From Deltaproteobacteria bacterium (lineage in GTDB: Bacteria; Myxococcota_A; UBA796; SXON01): a DNA stretch of 42,361 nt. The translations under genes were made by a program, and so were the position numbers. Location of the stretch: contig CANKTH010000035.1 of NCBI GenBank assembly GCA_947486185.1, positions 1-42,361 on the forward strand. Direction: 5' to 3'. This document shows, piece after piece, positions 33,458-42,196 of the stretch. Each line of letters begins with the position of its first letter. The first letter of the stretch is position 1. Under the pieces are notes generated by a model. It worked only from the letters and a program-made list of their open reading frames with translations. It made no database searches and had not been told where the DNA came from.

Positions 33458-36076
33458 CTAAACGCTGAGCGCCTCGAACCTCAACAGCGGCCCATCGGGG
33501 TTGGTGTTGTCTCGTAGATCAACGAGCGCCTCAAAAGACCACGTGCTCCCCAACACGTGGTCGCCCGATTCCTCGTCGTCTCCCCCGCTTCTGCCACGGG
33601 GCTCCAGGACCGGAAGCCCCGCCTCCCCGCGAGGCAACAACACCTGCCGTATCCGCCATTGATGTGGGCCAAGGTGCCGGATCGTCGTAAGCTGGCCCAT
33701 TCGCGCGTAGTGGTCGAATCGTACACCGCCATCCGCCTGGATCGGCTCCATCGCCCCTTCAAACGCCTCCGGCCCCCACGGATCGTCTTCACCCCGACGC
33801 AGGCAGGCGGCGGCCTCAGCCCAGTCCTCGAAAGCAAGGGCGCGCACCACGGCGTGCGCCTCCGCCCGGATTCGAGCATAGAAGCTCCGCTTGTCGGAAG
33901 AGATGTCCACCTTGGCGCCGCGCGCGGCCGCGGGCCGGTCTCGACCCGCCACGAGCTCCTCCCACTCCAGGATCAAGCTCGAATCCACCAACGCCAACAT
34001 CGCACGCACCCACGCCACCGTATCTGCCAGCGCCTCCGTCTTGTGTTCGGGCGGCACGTTCTGCGCCAACACCTTGTAGGCGTCCGACAGGTAACGAAGC
34101 AGCACTCCTTCTGCTCGTTGAAGCTCCAGATCCTTCACGTAGTCGGAGAAGGACACCTGCGCCTCGATCATCTCCCGCAGCACACCCTTGGGCCGGATGG
34201 ACTCACCCGCCACCCAGGGATGATGCTCGGCGTAGGTGTTGAACACCTCGTAGATTCGGTCCGCGTTGGGTTTTGGCCAACTGATCGACTCGATGAGCTC
34301 GATACGTTCTTCAAAAGGTACACCCGCGAGCTTCAGCTCGTTGAGGCGCGCGGTCCGGTCCCGGTTCGCCTGGCGCTCGAGGATCACCCTCGGATTCTCC
34401 AAGATCGCCTCCACCCAGCTCACGACGTCGAGCGCGTGGCCGGTCGCGGCCTCCCCTTCGCCGCCCGGCTCCAGGGTCGCCAGCGCGTCGAGCAGGAAGA
34501 GGGAGAGACTGTGGTGGAGTGAAAAGTCACGGGGGAGGTCGGGATCCAATCGGAGCACGCCGTCGCTCTCTTCGCTGATGACGCCCGCGTGTTGGAGCGC
34601 GTGCACGAGCGTGCTCACGGAGGCCTCGATCTTCACCCGCTCGGCCGGCGGACTGTGACACCGCCGGATCAACGACACGAGAGTGTCCACTCCGACCCGG
34701 GCATCCCCAGTGGTGTCGGCGGCGTGCTGCATGAGCAGCAGCAACCTCCCATGGTCCACACTGAATCTGCTGACAAGGGGCTCGGGCGGGCGCTCGATCA
34801 GCTCCCGAAACGTGCCCTCGTCCCAGTGTTTGTATCCCCGCGCCGGCGGCTGAGCCTTCACCATCTTCTTCCGCTTTTTGGGATCCGTGGTGTTCGTGTC
34901 CATCCGCAGGTTCTCGATGATGTGGGCGGGAGCCTGGGCCACCACATGACCTACGGTGTCAAACCCGGCGCGTCCCGCACGACCGGCGATCTGTTTGAAG
35001 TCGCGCACCTTCAGGATGTCGGTTTTCTCTCCGTCAAACTTACAGAGCTGTGTGAACAGCACTGTGCGGATCGGTACGTTGATGCCAACGCCCAAGGTGT
35101 CGGTGCCGCAGATCACCTTGAGGAGCCCCTGTTGGGCCAACCTCTCGACGAGGAGCCGATAACGTGGCAGCAACCCGGCGTGATGGAGCCCGACGCCGTG
35201 GCTCACAAAACGGCGCATGGTGGGGCCAAAGGGGCTGTGGAAACGAAAACCCTCGCCCGACGCGCCTTTGAGTTGCTGGGCGATCAACCGTTTCTCTTCT
35301 TTGGAGCACAGGTCGGTGGACATCAGCGCGCCTGCGGTCTCCCCTGCGGCCGACTGCGTGAAGTGGACCACGTATACGGGCGCTTTGCCGCTCCGAATGA
35401 GGTCTGCGATCGCATCGTGCAGCGGGCGCGTGCTGTAGTGGTACTCCAAGGGAACGGGTCGTGTTGCCCCCTGGATCTCGCTCACCTTCACCTGGGTGCG
35501 GGCCTCCAGATCCTCGCGGATGACGCGCGTGTCCCCCAAGGTTGCCGACATCAACAAGAATCGGGTCTGACTCAGGGTGAGCAGGGGAACCTGCCAAGCC
35601 ATGCCGCGATCCCTGTCGGAATAATAGTGGAATTCGTCCATGACCACCGACGTGACCCGGGCCAACTCGCCCTCACGGAGCGCAAGGTTGGCCAGGATCT
35701 CCGCCGTGACGCACAGTATCGGAGCGTCACGGTTTATCGCACCGTCGCCAGTGAGCATCCCGACATGCTCCGCCCCGAACTGTTCACACAAACTGAAGAA
35801 CTTCTCGCTGACCAACGCCTTGATCGGGGCCGTGTACCAGGTCTTGCCGAGCTCCGCGAAGGTCTTGAAGTGGAGGGCGAGCGCGACGAGGGACTTGCCC
35901 GACCCGGTGGGGGCATCGAGGATCACGTGGTTACCCGCGAAGATCTCGAGGATGGCCTCCTCCTGGTGTGGGTAGAGCGTCAACCCGGAGTCCGCCACCC
36001 AAGCCAGGAAGGCGTCGAGCGCGTGGTCGGGATGATCAAAGCCCTGTTCAGGGATCAGCGACGCGAGCGTAGGCAT
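33458..36076 (-). CDS. Ski2-like DEAD/DEAH-box helicase with DUF3516-type C-terminus
   Basis: About 872 residues from the ATG at 36076; GTG codons 6 and 8... codons upstream in frame are alternatives, and a longer frame to 36274 would overlap the divergent gene. Walker A is APTGSGKS (55-62), motif II is DEFH (147-150), motif III LMSATLG, and motif VI QIAGRAGRAG, with GTDTLGVGINVPI before it. This is the Ski2/Mtr4-like superfamily-2 type. The long C-terminal region contains helical segments such as YLSDAYKVLAQNVPPEHK and matches my memory of DUF3516 proteins of Actinobacteria and Myxococcota. It should unwind RNA or structured nucleic acid with ATP; precise role unknown. Cytoplasmic, 94 bases from the divergent ATP-grasp gene. 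Confidence 0.88.
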   Translation of the reverse strand: MPTLASLIPEQGFDHPDHALDAFLAWVADSGLTLYPHQEEAILEIFAGNHVILDAPTGSGKSLVALALHFKTFAELGKTWYTAPIKALVSEKFFSLCEQFGAEHVGMLTGDGAINRDAPILCVTAEILANLALREGELARVTSVVMDEFHYYSDRDRGMAWQVPLLTLSQTRFLLMSATLGDTRVIREDLEARTQVKVSEIQGATRPVPLEYHYSTRPLHDAIADLIRSGKAPVYVVHFTQSAAGETAGALMSTDLCSKEEKRLIAQQLKGASGEGFRFHSPFGPTMRRFVSHGVGLHHAGLLPRYRLLVERLAQQGLLKVICGTDTLGVGINVPIRTVLFTQLCKFDGEKTDILKVRDFKQIAGRAGRAGFDTVGHVVAQAPAHIIENLRMDTNTTDPKKRKKMVKAQPPARGYKHWDEGTFRELIERPPEPLVSRFSVDHGRLLLLMQHAADTTGDARVGVDTLVSLIRRCHSPPAERVKIEASVSTLVHALQHAGVISEESDGVLRLDPDLPRDFSLHHSLSLFLLDALATLEPGGEGEAATGHALDVVSWVEAILENPRVILERQANRDRTARLNELKLAGVPFEERIELIESISWPKPNADRIYEVFNTYAEHHPWVAGESIRPKGVLREMIEAQVSFSDYVKDLELQRAEGVLLRYLSDAYKVLAQNVPPEHKTEALADTVAWVRAMLALVDSSLILEWEELVAGRDRPAAARGAKVDISSDKRSFYARIRAEAHAVVRALAFEDWAEAAACLRRGEDDPWGPEAFEGAMEPIQADGGVRFDHYARMGQLTTIRHLGPHQWRIRQVLLPRGEAGLPVLEPRGRSGGDDEESGDHVLGSTWSFEALVDLRDNTNPDGPLLRFEALSV

Positions 36077-36170
36077 CTCCGTACTTATCCCGGCGCGCAC
36101 CGTCACGAGGTCGACGTCCGCCGGGCGACAGGCTAAGACCCCGGCCCGTCCCCCCCTTTTCGGAGTGTGT

Positions 36171-37400
36171 ATGCCGGTCCACGTCATCTTCCTCGAACCT
36201 GCCTTCCCAGGGAACCAGCGTGAGTTCGTCCGCGGCCTCCACGAGGCCGGCGCCCTGGTCTCCTGTATTGCCACCGTGCCCTTCCACGCCTTCGACCAGG
36301 AGCTGCGGAGCTGGATGCACTCCTACGAGCAGGTGGCCTCGACCGCGTCGGTCGAGGAGATTGAGCGGGCGGTGCGGAAGATCCAGGTGCGTGGGCCGTG
36401 GGTGCACAAGCTCGAGTCGACGGTCGAAGCGCTGATGTTGCCCGCCGCCGAAGCTCGGACCCGCACCGGCATCCCCGGCATGAGCGTGTCTCAGACGACG
36501 CTGGTCCGAGACAAGTACCAGATGAAGAAGTTCCTCGCCGCCAGGGGTGTCCGCTGCGCACAGGCCGCGGAGGTCGAGACCGCTGACGCCGCGCGAAGCT
36601 TCGTGGAGAAGGTCGGTTTTCCCATCATCCTCAAGCCCCTCGCGGCGGCCGGCGCCGCCGGGACGTGGCGGGCGGACGACGTGCGCGGCCTCCAACACGC
36701 GATGGAAGAGTCGGGCATGGCGCCTGGCCGTCCCGTGATGCTCGAGGAGTTCATCTCGGGGCACGAGGGTTTTTGGGACACGCTGACGGTCAACGGCCGA
36801 GTGATGTTCGAGCAGATCTGTCACTATTACCCCAATGTCTTGGAGGCGATGCGTACCCGGGACGTGTCGCCGATCGTGATGGTCACCAACCGGATCGAGT
36901 CCGGTGGGTACGGCGAGCTTCGCGCTTTCGGGCGTCAGGTGGTCGCGGCCCTCGGCATCGAGACCAGCGCCACGCACATGGAGTGGTTTTACGGCCCCAA
37001 AGGCCTGTTCTTCTCGGAGATCGGCGCCCGCCCGCCGGGCGTGCGGGTGTGGGACCTCTACTGCACCGCCAACGAGATCGATCTCTACCGCGAGTGGGCC
37101 AACGCGGTCGTGCATGGCCGCGCGGAGCCACGCCCAACCCGGCGTTATTCCGCGGGAATGGTGGCGCTCCGCCCGAACCGGGACGGCCGCATCGTCGGGT
37201 ACTCCGGCGTCGAGGAGTGTCAGCGGCGCTACGGCGATCTGATCATCCGACAACATCTGCCCGCCGTCGGAGCCGGCACCCAGCCGGTTGGAAGCGGGTA
37301 TATGGGGAACGCTTGGGTCTGGGCCCGCCACCCCGACTACGATCTCTGCAAAGCAATGCTCGAGGATATCGGGCGTACGCTCAAGGTGTGGGCCGAGTAG
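36171..37400 (+). CDS. ATP-grasp domain enzyme
   Basis: 409 residues, ATG at 36171 with GGAG five bases upstream. An N-terminal Rossmann-like part (VHVIFLEPAFPGNQREFVRG) leads to the ATP-grasp fold: RDKYQMKKFLAARGV, then FPIILKPLAAAGAAGT with the nucleotide-contacting Lys, MLEEFISGHEGFWD, and FFSEIGARPPG, which corresponds to the E-x-N-x-R metal motif with Gly-Ala in place of Asn. ATP-grasp ligases join a carboxylate to an amine or thiol through an acyl phosphate; the closest look is to carbamoyl-phosphate-synthase-like or carnosine-synthase-like enzymes. No substrate can be deduced. A terminator hairpin with nine T follows, so it is transcribed alone. Confidence 0.88.
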   Translation: MPVHVIFLEPAFPGNQREFVRGLHEAGALVSCIATVPFHAFDQELRSWMHSYEQVASTASVEEIERAVRKIQVRGPWVHKLESTVEALMLPAAEARTRTGIPGMSVSQTTLVRDKYQMKKFLAARGVRCAQAAEVETADAARSFVEKVGFPIILKPLAAAGAAGTWRADDVRGLQHAMEESGMAPGRPVMLEEFISGHEGFWDTLTVNGRVMFEQICHYYPNVLEAMRTRDVSPIVMVTNRIESGGYGELRAFGRQVVAALGIETSATHMEWFYGPKGLFFSEIGARPPGVRVWDLYCTANEIDLYREWANAVVHGRAEPRPTRRYSAGMVALRPNRDGRIVGYSGVEECQRRYGDLIIRQHLPAVGAGTQPVGSGYMGNAWVWARHPDYDLCKAMLEDIGRTLKVWAE

Positions 37401-37446
37401 GGGATTCGACCAATCACTTGCGGCGCCGATTCCTCCCAGTCACGTG

Positions 37447-37479
37447 GCGAAGCCGTTAGGCTGACGCGTGTTTTTTTTT
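37447..37479 (+). terminator. Rho-independent terminator of the ATP-grasp gene
   Basis: AGCC at 37451-37454 pairs with GGCT at 37459-37462, extended by GCG at 37447-37449 and CGC at 37465-37467 across a small internal loop. Nine T follow at 37471-37479. It is the only clear hairpin plus T-run in the window, 47 bases after the stop. Confidence 0.6.
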
Positions 37480-37543
37480 CGCGCTTCCGCCGCTGTAGTT
37501 CGGCCCGTGCTCCGGTTGCTCTCGGCCTCCACGAGGGGGCGCG

Positions 37544-39325
37544 ATGAGCTCGCTTGAGCCGGGCGCCGAGGTTGATCGCTACGTCATCGAGCGACGCATC
37601 GGCACCGGCGGTATCGCGGGGGTGTACCTCGTTCGTCACCAAGTCTTGGGCTCCCTGCACGCGCTGAAGGTGCTCCAGACCTGGGGTGGCGATCTCCGGC
37701 AGCGGCTCGTCGAAGAGGGCAGGGCGCAGGCGCGCATCTCCCATCCGAACGTTGTGCGCGTGACCGACGTGGTCGACGTCAACCGGATGCCCGGCCTGGT
37801 GATGGACTACGTGGACGGCATCGACCTCGAGCAGCTCCTGAAGGAGGAGAAGGTCAGCTTCGCGGAGGCCGAGCGCATCTTTCGGGCGATCGTAGCGGGG
37901 GTCACCGCCGCCCATAGCTCGATCCCCGCCGTGGTCCATCGTGACCTCAAACCCGCCAACGTGCTGCTCCATCGCGGTCCGCGCGGGTGGGAGCCCAAGG
38001 TCACCGACTTTGGCCTCGCCAAGATCCTGGTGGACGCAGACGCCAGCGCCCAAACTCGAACAGGCATCATCTTTGGCACGCCGTCCTACATGGCGCCGGA
38101 GCAGGCGTGGGAGGCGCGGATCGCCGATCGCCGGGCAGACCTCTTCTCTCTCGGCTGCATCCTGTACGAGCTCTGTACCGGCGAGCGTGCCTTCGCCGGG
38201 CCCAACATTCACGTGGTGCTCGAGAACATCCGCACGGGCGCCTTCATCCCGCCGCGGCAGCGCGCCGCCGGGATCCCCGCCAACCTCGAACAGGCGATCT
38301 TCGCCTGCCTCCAGGTGGATCGTGAGAAGCGCGTCCAAGATTGCGGCGCCTTGATGGACATCCTCGACGGAAAGGGATGGGGGGGTCAGAGCGCTACGCC
38401 GCCGGTACCCTCCGAGGCGATAGCGCCCGAGCTCGGGAAGGCGATCCGCGAGCACTTTCAGATTGAGGAGGGCGGGCCTGCCGGCTCGCCCAAGACCTGG
38501 ATCGAGGCGACACCCGCGCACGGCAGCCCGCCGCTCCACCCCGAGGGTCCGGCCGAGGCGAAGGCACCGCTTGAAACCAAGGGGGGCACGCCCAAATCTC
38601 CGCGCGTCGCCGCCGCCGAGGCCCCCAACCCCTTCCGCCCCCCTCCTCGTACGGACCGGGGCGCCGAGCGGGGCGGGCGCCGTTCCATGGATACGGGTAA
38701 ACCCGACGAAGCGGCGGGCGAGCTACGCCCGGGGGTCAACCCGCGTACGACCGGGCACACCCCTACACCACCCGACGCCCGCGGGAACCGTGTACCCGCC
38801 GGGCGTCCGCCGGAGGCCCCCGCCGCGGGGGGGCGGGTCCCCAATCCGAGACCCTCCGGGGGCACTGAGGGGAGAGCCGTTGAACCGCGCGGCTCGGACG
38901 CGACGGCGGCCGCCTCACGAGGCACCGAGCCCCGGACACTTGACGCGCGTATGGCCGCCAGCCGCAGCGTCGCCGAGCAGCGGGCGCGCACCGAGAACCT
39001 GCTCCTCGGGGCCGCGGCGGTGATGCTCGTGGGCGGGATCATCGTCGCCGCCCTCTCTTTCGCGGCGGTGAGCTGGTGGATGGAGAAGCCCTCGACCGGC
39101 ACCTCGGACGCGGCGCCGACCGCTATCGGCATGGGGATGGTCGAGGCCGACGGCGCCGTGCAGCTCGTGGATAGCCGCGGAAAACGTCATCCGACTGGCA
39201 TGCTGCCTGAGGGTGCCTATCGGGTGGAGCTGGATGGCAGGTCGACCTCGCTCCTTGTGCTCGTCGTCGCGGGCCAGAAGACGGAGCTCGGCTGTTCAGA
39301 AACCGAGTGTAGCGTAGTGCGCTGA
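37544..39325 (+). CDS. Ser/Thr protein kinase with proline-rich linker and one membrane helix
   Basis: 593 residues, ATG with GAGGGG upstream. Kinase domain (about 12-275): IGTGGIAGVYLV, catalytic Lys in LHALKVLQ, HRDLKPAN, DFG in VTDFGLAKI, and GTPSYMAPEQAWE. All catalytic residues appear present. The next 200 residues are rich in Pro, Gly, Ala and Arg and probably disordered. One transmembrane helix lies at about 487-510 (LLLGAAAVMLVGGIIVAAL), followed by an outer segment of about 80 residues of PEGA-like strands ending in a Cys pair (LGCSETECSVVR). PknB-like kinases of this design sense envelope signals and phosphorylate regulators. It stands alone, converging with the MopE-like gene across a hairpin. 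Confidence 0.95.
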   Translation: MSSLEPGAEVDRYVIERRIGTGGIAGVYLVRHQVLGSLHALKVLQTWGGDLRQRLVEEGRAQARISHPNVVRVTDVVDVNRMPGLVMDYVDGIDLEQLLKEEKVSFAEAERIFRAIVAGVTAAHSSIPAVVHRDLKPANVLLHRGPRGWEPKVTDFGLAKILVDADASAQTRTGIIFGTPSYMAPEQAWEARIADRRADLFSLGCILYELCTGERAFAGPNIHVVLENIRTGAFIPPRQRAAGIPANLEQAIFACLQVDREKRVQDCGALMDILDGKGWGGQSATPPVPSEAIAPELGKAIREHFQIEEGGPAGSPKTWIEATPAHGSPPLHPEGPAEAKAPLETKGGTPKSPRVAAAEAPNPFRPPPRTDRGAERGGRRSMDTGKPDEAAGELRPGVNPRTTGHTPTPPDARGNRVPAGRPPEAPAAGGRVPNPRPSGGTEGRAVEPRGSDATAAASRGTEPRTLDARMAASRSVAEQRARTENLLLGAAAVMLVGGIIVAALSFAAVSWWMEKPSTGTSDAAPTAIGMGMVEADGAVQLVDSRGKRHPTGMLPEGAYRVELDGRSTSLLVLVVAGQKTELGCSETECSVVR

Positions 39326-39329
39326 GCCG

Positions 39330-39358
39330 GGAGGGGCGCGCGAATCGTGACGCCCTCC
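39330..39358. terminator. Hairpin between convergent kinase and MopE-like genes
   Basis: GGAGGGGCG at 39330-39338 pairs with CGCCCTCC at 39351-39358 with one bulged G and a 12-base loop. It begins five bases after the kinase stop at 39325. Confidence 0.45.
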
Positions 39359-39414
39359 GTGACCTGGCGACCGTCCGTCCATCGAGCTCCACCGATCTCC
39401 CGGTCGAGCCCGAA

Positions 39415-41475
39415 TCAGTCCGCGCAGGGGGCGTCCCCATCGACACAATCGTCGTCCAGACCGTTGTCACACACCTCGACGCCCTCTGGTGACACCAGTG
39501 ACGCACCGTCGTCACAGTCGCCCGGTACATTGGTGTAACCGGCTCGGAGCTCGCAGATCCGTTCGCCGAGGGAGGGATCCCCGTAGCCGTCCCCATCCGC
39601 GTCCGGGTAGATCCAATCCGCGTCCTCCGCGTCCGCATCGACCTCCCCATCACAGTCGTCGTCCACCAGATTACACACCTCGCTCGCCGACGGCGCGATC
39701 GCCGGGTCGGTGTCGTCACAGTCCAACCCAACCGCGGCATAGCCTGGCAGCAGCTCACAGAGCCGCTCACTCAGCACGGTCACGCCGAAACCGTCAGCGT
39801 CTACGTCCGGAAAATAGCGAACGGCGTCCACTGCCCCTTCGTCCGCGGTACCATCGCAGTCGTCATCCACGCTGTTACAGACCTCCTCCGCGTCCGGAGA
39901 GACGGTGGCATTGGCGTCGTCACAGTCGAACCCAACACTGCTGTAACCCGCCGGCACGTCGCAGCTCGCGGTAACGAGGGACGACACCCCGAAGCCGTCG
40001 CCGTCTTCGTCGGGGTAGACGCGCGGCGCGTCCACCGCCGCGTCATCGACAACGGTGTCACAATCGTCGTCGATGCCATTACAGAGCTCGTCCATGCCCG
40101 GGGCGACGGTCGCGTCGCTGTCATCGCAGTCGTCGTTGCTGGCAACCTCCCCGACGTCAGCGAAACAAGCCGAACGCGTGCTCGCGGCGTCACCGTGCCG
40201 ATCTCCGTCAGCATCGATGTACCAGCTGGAGGGATCCACCGCGTCACTGTCGACGTCACCGTCACAGTCGTCGTCACGCCGGTTACAGACCTCGACGGCG
40301 TCGGGGTTGACGGCGCCGACCCCATCGTTGCAGTCGCCGTCAATCGCCACCCAGCCTGCGGGCGGCTCGCAGCTCACTTGGGAGCGGGTGCTGGCGCCCC
40401 AGCCATCGACGTCGTGATCCGCATACCAGGTCACACTGTCGACGGCGTCGTCTTCATCCGTTGTACCGTCACAATCATCGTCCCGCCCGTCACAGTGCTC
40501 GTCCGCGCTGGGCGAGACCGCCGCGTCGGTATCGTCGCAGTCCTCGCTGCTCGCGACAAACCCGACGGGAGCCTCGCAGTGCGCTTCGGCGGCGAGCAGG
40601 TCCCCAAACCCGTCTCCATCCGAGTCGGCGTACCAGGTTGACGATCCGGATGCGCCGTCCTCATCGACCTGCCCGTCACAATTGTTGTCCACGTCGTCGC
40701 AGGTCTCCGTCGCCGCGGGCGAGATCGACCGGTTGGTGTCATTACAATCACCAATCTCTGCTGCGTAATAACGGGGCTGGACACAGGCGTAGACCACGCT
40801 CCCGGTCGCCAGGCCGTAGCCGTCCTGATCGACGTCCTCGTACCACGGTGGAGCGTCGACGGCGTCGGGGTCGTCGAGGTCGCCATCGCAGTCACTGTCC
40901 AGGTCGTCGCATGACTCGGTCGCCCCAGGGCCAACGTTCGGGTCGAGGTCGTCACAGTCAAGGTCGTTGTCGACGTAGCCCGCGACGCTGTCGCAGTCGG
41001 CGACACTGGCGCCAGCGGGGTCGCCAGCGCCGTCGCCGTCGCTGTCGGGGTACCAGAGCGGCGCGTCGCCGACGTCTTCGTCGGCGCTGCCGTCACAATC
41101 ATCGTCGATGCCGTTACAACGCTCGGACTCGTACGGACTCTGGGCGACCGCGGCGTCGTTACAGTCATCCGCCGTGAGCACGTAGCCGGGAGGCTGAGTA
41201 CAGCCGCTCTGCGTGTTCGCACCGTCTCCAGCCCCGTCGGAGTCGAGGTCCGCGTAGTAGACGGTCGCGTCGACCGCGTCGGCCTCGTCCTGCTCACCGT
41301 CGCAGTCGTCGTCGTCGAGGTTGCAGAGCTCATCCGCGCCCGGGTGGATCGCGGCGTTGGAGTCGTCGCAATCTTCCGAGTAGACGAACCCGTCGCCGTC
41401 GCTGTCCGGCTCTTGGGTCTTGGGGTCGGGGCAGCCGAAACAGGCCAGACTCAGGAGGAGGATCACGCGCCGCAT
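39415..41475 (-). CDS. MopE-like repeat protein with ten putative metal-binding motifs
   Basis: 686 residues, ATG at 41475. N-terminus MRRVILLLSLACFGC looks like a lipoprotein signal, with Cys12 or Cys15 as the lipid site; neither gives a textbook lipobox. The mature protein is ten copies of a unit of about 64 residues. Each has D-x-D-x-D-G, a DCDD or DCND core, P-x-A-x-E-x-C and DDDCDG-x-x-DE; the last is shortened and ends in DGDAPCAD. The unit is the putative metal-binding motif (PF11617 type) also present in the copper-associated MopE of Methylococcus. The many Asp suggest calcium binding and paired Cys suggest disulfides. It is likely a rigid, calcium-stabilised surface fibre or adhesin, which is inference. 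Confidence 0.9.
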   Translation of the reverse strand: MRRVILLLSLACFGCPDPKTQEPDSDGDGFVYSEDCDDSNAAIHPGADELCNLDDDDCDGEQDEADAVDATVYYADLDSDGAGDGANTQSGCTQPPGYVLTADDCNDAAVAQSPYESERCNGIDDDCDGSADEDVGDAPLWYPDSDGDGAGDPAGASVADCDSVAGYVDNDLDCDDLDPNVGPGATESCDDLDSDCDGDLDDPDAVDAPPWYEDVDQDGYGLATGSVVYACVQPRYYAAEIGDCNDTNRSISPAATETCDDVDNNCDGQVDEDGASGSSTWYADSDGDGFGDLLAAEAHCEAPVGFVASSEDCDDTDAAVSPSADEHCDGRDDDCDGTTDEDDAVDSVTWYADHDVDGWGASTRSQVSCEPPAGWVAIDGDCNDGVGAVNPDAVEVCNRRDDDCDGDVDSDAVDPSSWYIDADGDRHGDAASTRSACFADVGEVASNDDCDDSDATVAPGMDELCNGIDDDCDTVVDDAAVDAPRVYPDEDGDGFGVSSLVTASCDVPAGYSSVGFDCDDANATVSPDAEEVCNSVDDDCDGTADEGAVDAVRYFPDVDADGFGVTVLSERLCELLPGYAAVGLDCDDTDPAIAPSASEVCNLVDDDCDGEVDADAEDADWIYPDADGDGYGDPSLGERICELRAGYTNVPGDCDDGASLVSPEGVEVCDNGLDDDCVDGDAPCAD
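39420..41400 (-). repeat. Ten tandem coding repeats of about 190 bases
   Basis: The DNA beneath the MopE-like gene repeats with a period near 190 bases, tracked by the ten DCDD/DCND...DDDCDG cores. Copies differ at many bases, so this is an old repeat array and not recent slippage. Short-read assembly could still collapse or add units. Confidence 0.7.
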
Positions 41476-41550
41476 CGGCCGAAGATAGCCCGAAGCTCAG
41501 GCATCCGCAGGGGTGTGACGGGACACCGAGCCCCGCGACCGTGCGCGGAG

Positions 41551-41576
41551 CTGCGGTCCGTATTTGCGGATCGCAG
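41551..41576. repeat. 10-bp inverted repeat upstream of the MopE-like gene
   Basis: CTGCGGTCCG at 41551-41560 and CGGATCGCAG at 41567-41576, one mismatch, six-base loop. It lies 76 bases upstream of the start at 41475 and could be an operator or a leader structure. The rest of the 244-base gap to 41720 shows no gene. Confidence 0.45.
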
Positions 41577-41719
41577 GAAAGGGGGGGTTCGGCGCCCACG
41601 AGGGTCCGGAGCGGCCCGCCGGCGCTCCCCGCCCGAGCAAACGGGCCGGGGCATCCATGTTCAAAGCGGCCCGCGGGTGCGCGGAACGCCCGGAGTACAC
41701 CACCCTCCATCGGGCGCGC

Positions 41720-42193
41720 TCAGCCCTCAGGGCTCGCGCTCACTTGGGGGGCGCTACGGATCCGGTGGGCGAACCACCAGCGATGACCCTCGGGATCGGC
41801 CGCCTCATAACCACGATCTGACCAGTACTCCGGCCCGTAGTCGCTCGTGGCGGGCTCGACGCGGATTGTGGCCCCTGCGGCACGGGCCCGAGCGCAGTGG
41901 GCGTCCGCGTCGTCCACGTACAGGAACAGGCTCTGCGTGTTGCGCCCCCCAAGGCTCTTGGGAGATGCGCCCCGCGGCTCCTGGCCCGGACGCGCCCGCG
42001 TACCAGCGACCATCACCAGCGCCTCCCCGAAACAGAGCTCCGAATGTTCGATCGCGCCGTCGGGCCCCTCCACCCGGATCCGGGTCACGAAGCCGAAGGC
42101 CTCCTCCAGAAAGCGAATCGCGGCGGCTGGGTCGTCATAGTAGAGGGCGGAGGAGAGCCGAGGCCAATCGGCAGGGCAGGGGAGCATGGTCAT
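41720..42193 (-). CDS. VOC-family (glyoxalase/bleomycin-resistance fold) protein
   Basis: 157 residues from the ATG at 42193; a second ATG at 42187 is an equal candidate. The fold is shown by WPRLSSALYYDDPAAAIRFLEEAFGF at the start (two halves of the first beta-alpha-beta module), SLFLYVDDADAH at the second module and DPEGHRWWFAHR near the end, the usual place of a metal-binding Glu/His. It resembles the PhnB-like group of small VOC proteins, whose substrates are mostly unknown. No proper ribosome site is visible; three bases upstream of its ATG the sequence of a mobile element seems to begin, so the native upstream region may have been lost. Confidence 0.9.
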   Translation of the reverse strand: MTMLPCPADWPRLSSALYYDDPAAAIRFLEEAFGFVTRIRVEGPDGAIEHSELCFGEALVMVAGTRARPGQEPRGASPKSLGGRNTQSLFLYVDDADAHCARARAAGATIRVEPATSDYGPEYWSDRGYEAADPEGHRWWFAHRIRSAPQVSASPEG

Positions 42194-42196
42194 CCG

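Noticed and set aside
34589..36136. 515-codon plus-strand frame opposite the helicase
   Set aside because: Lies wholly within the helicase, which has all its motifs; no domain, no ribosome site.
36048..37331. 427-codon minus-strand frame opposite the ATP-grasp gene
   Set aside because: Antisense shadow; His/Arg/Asp-rich composition and no motif.
39420..41400. Regular 190-base repeats as a CRISPR or satellite array
   Set aside because: The repeats are coding and keep protein motifs; divergence is at third positions.
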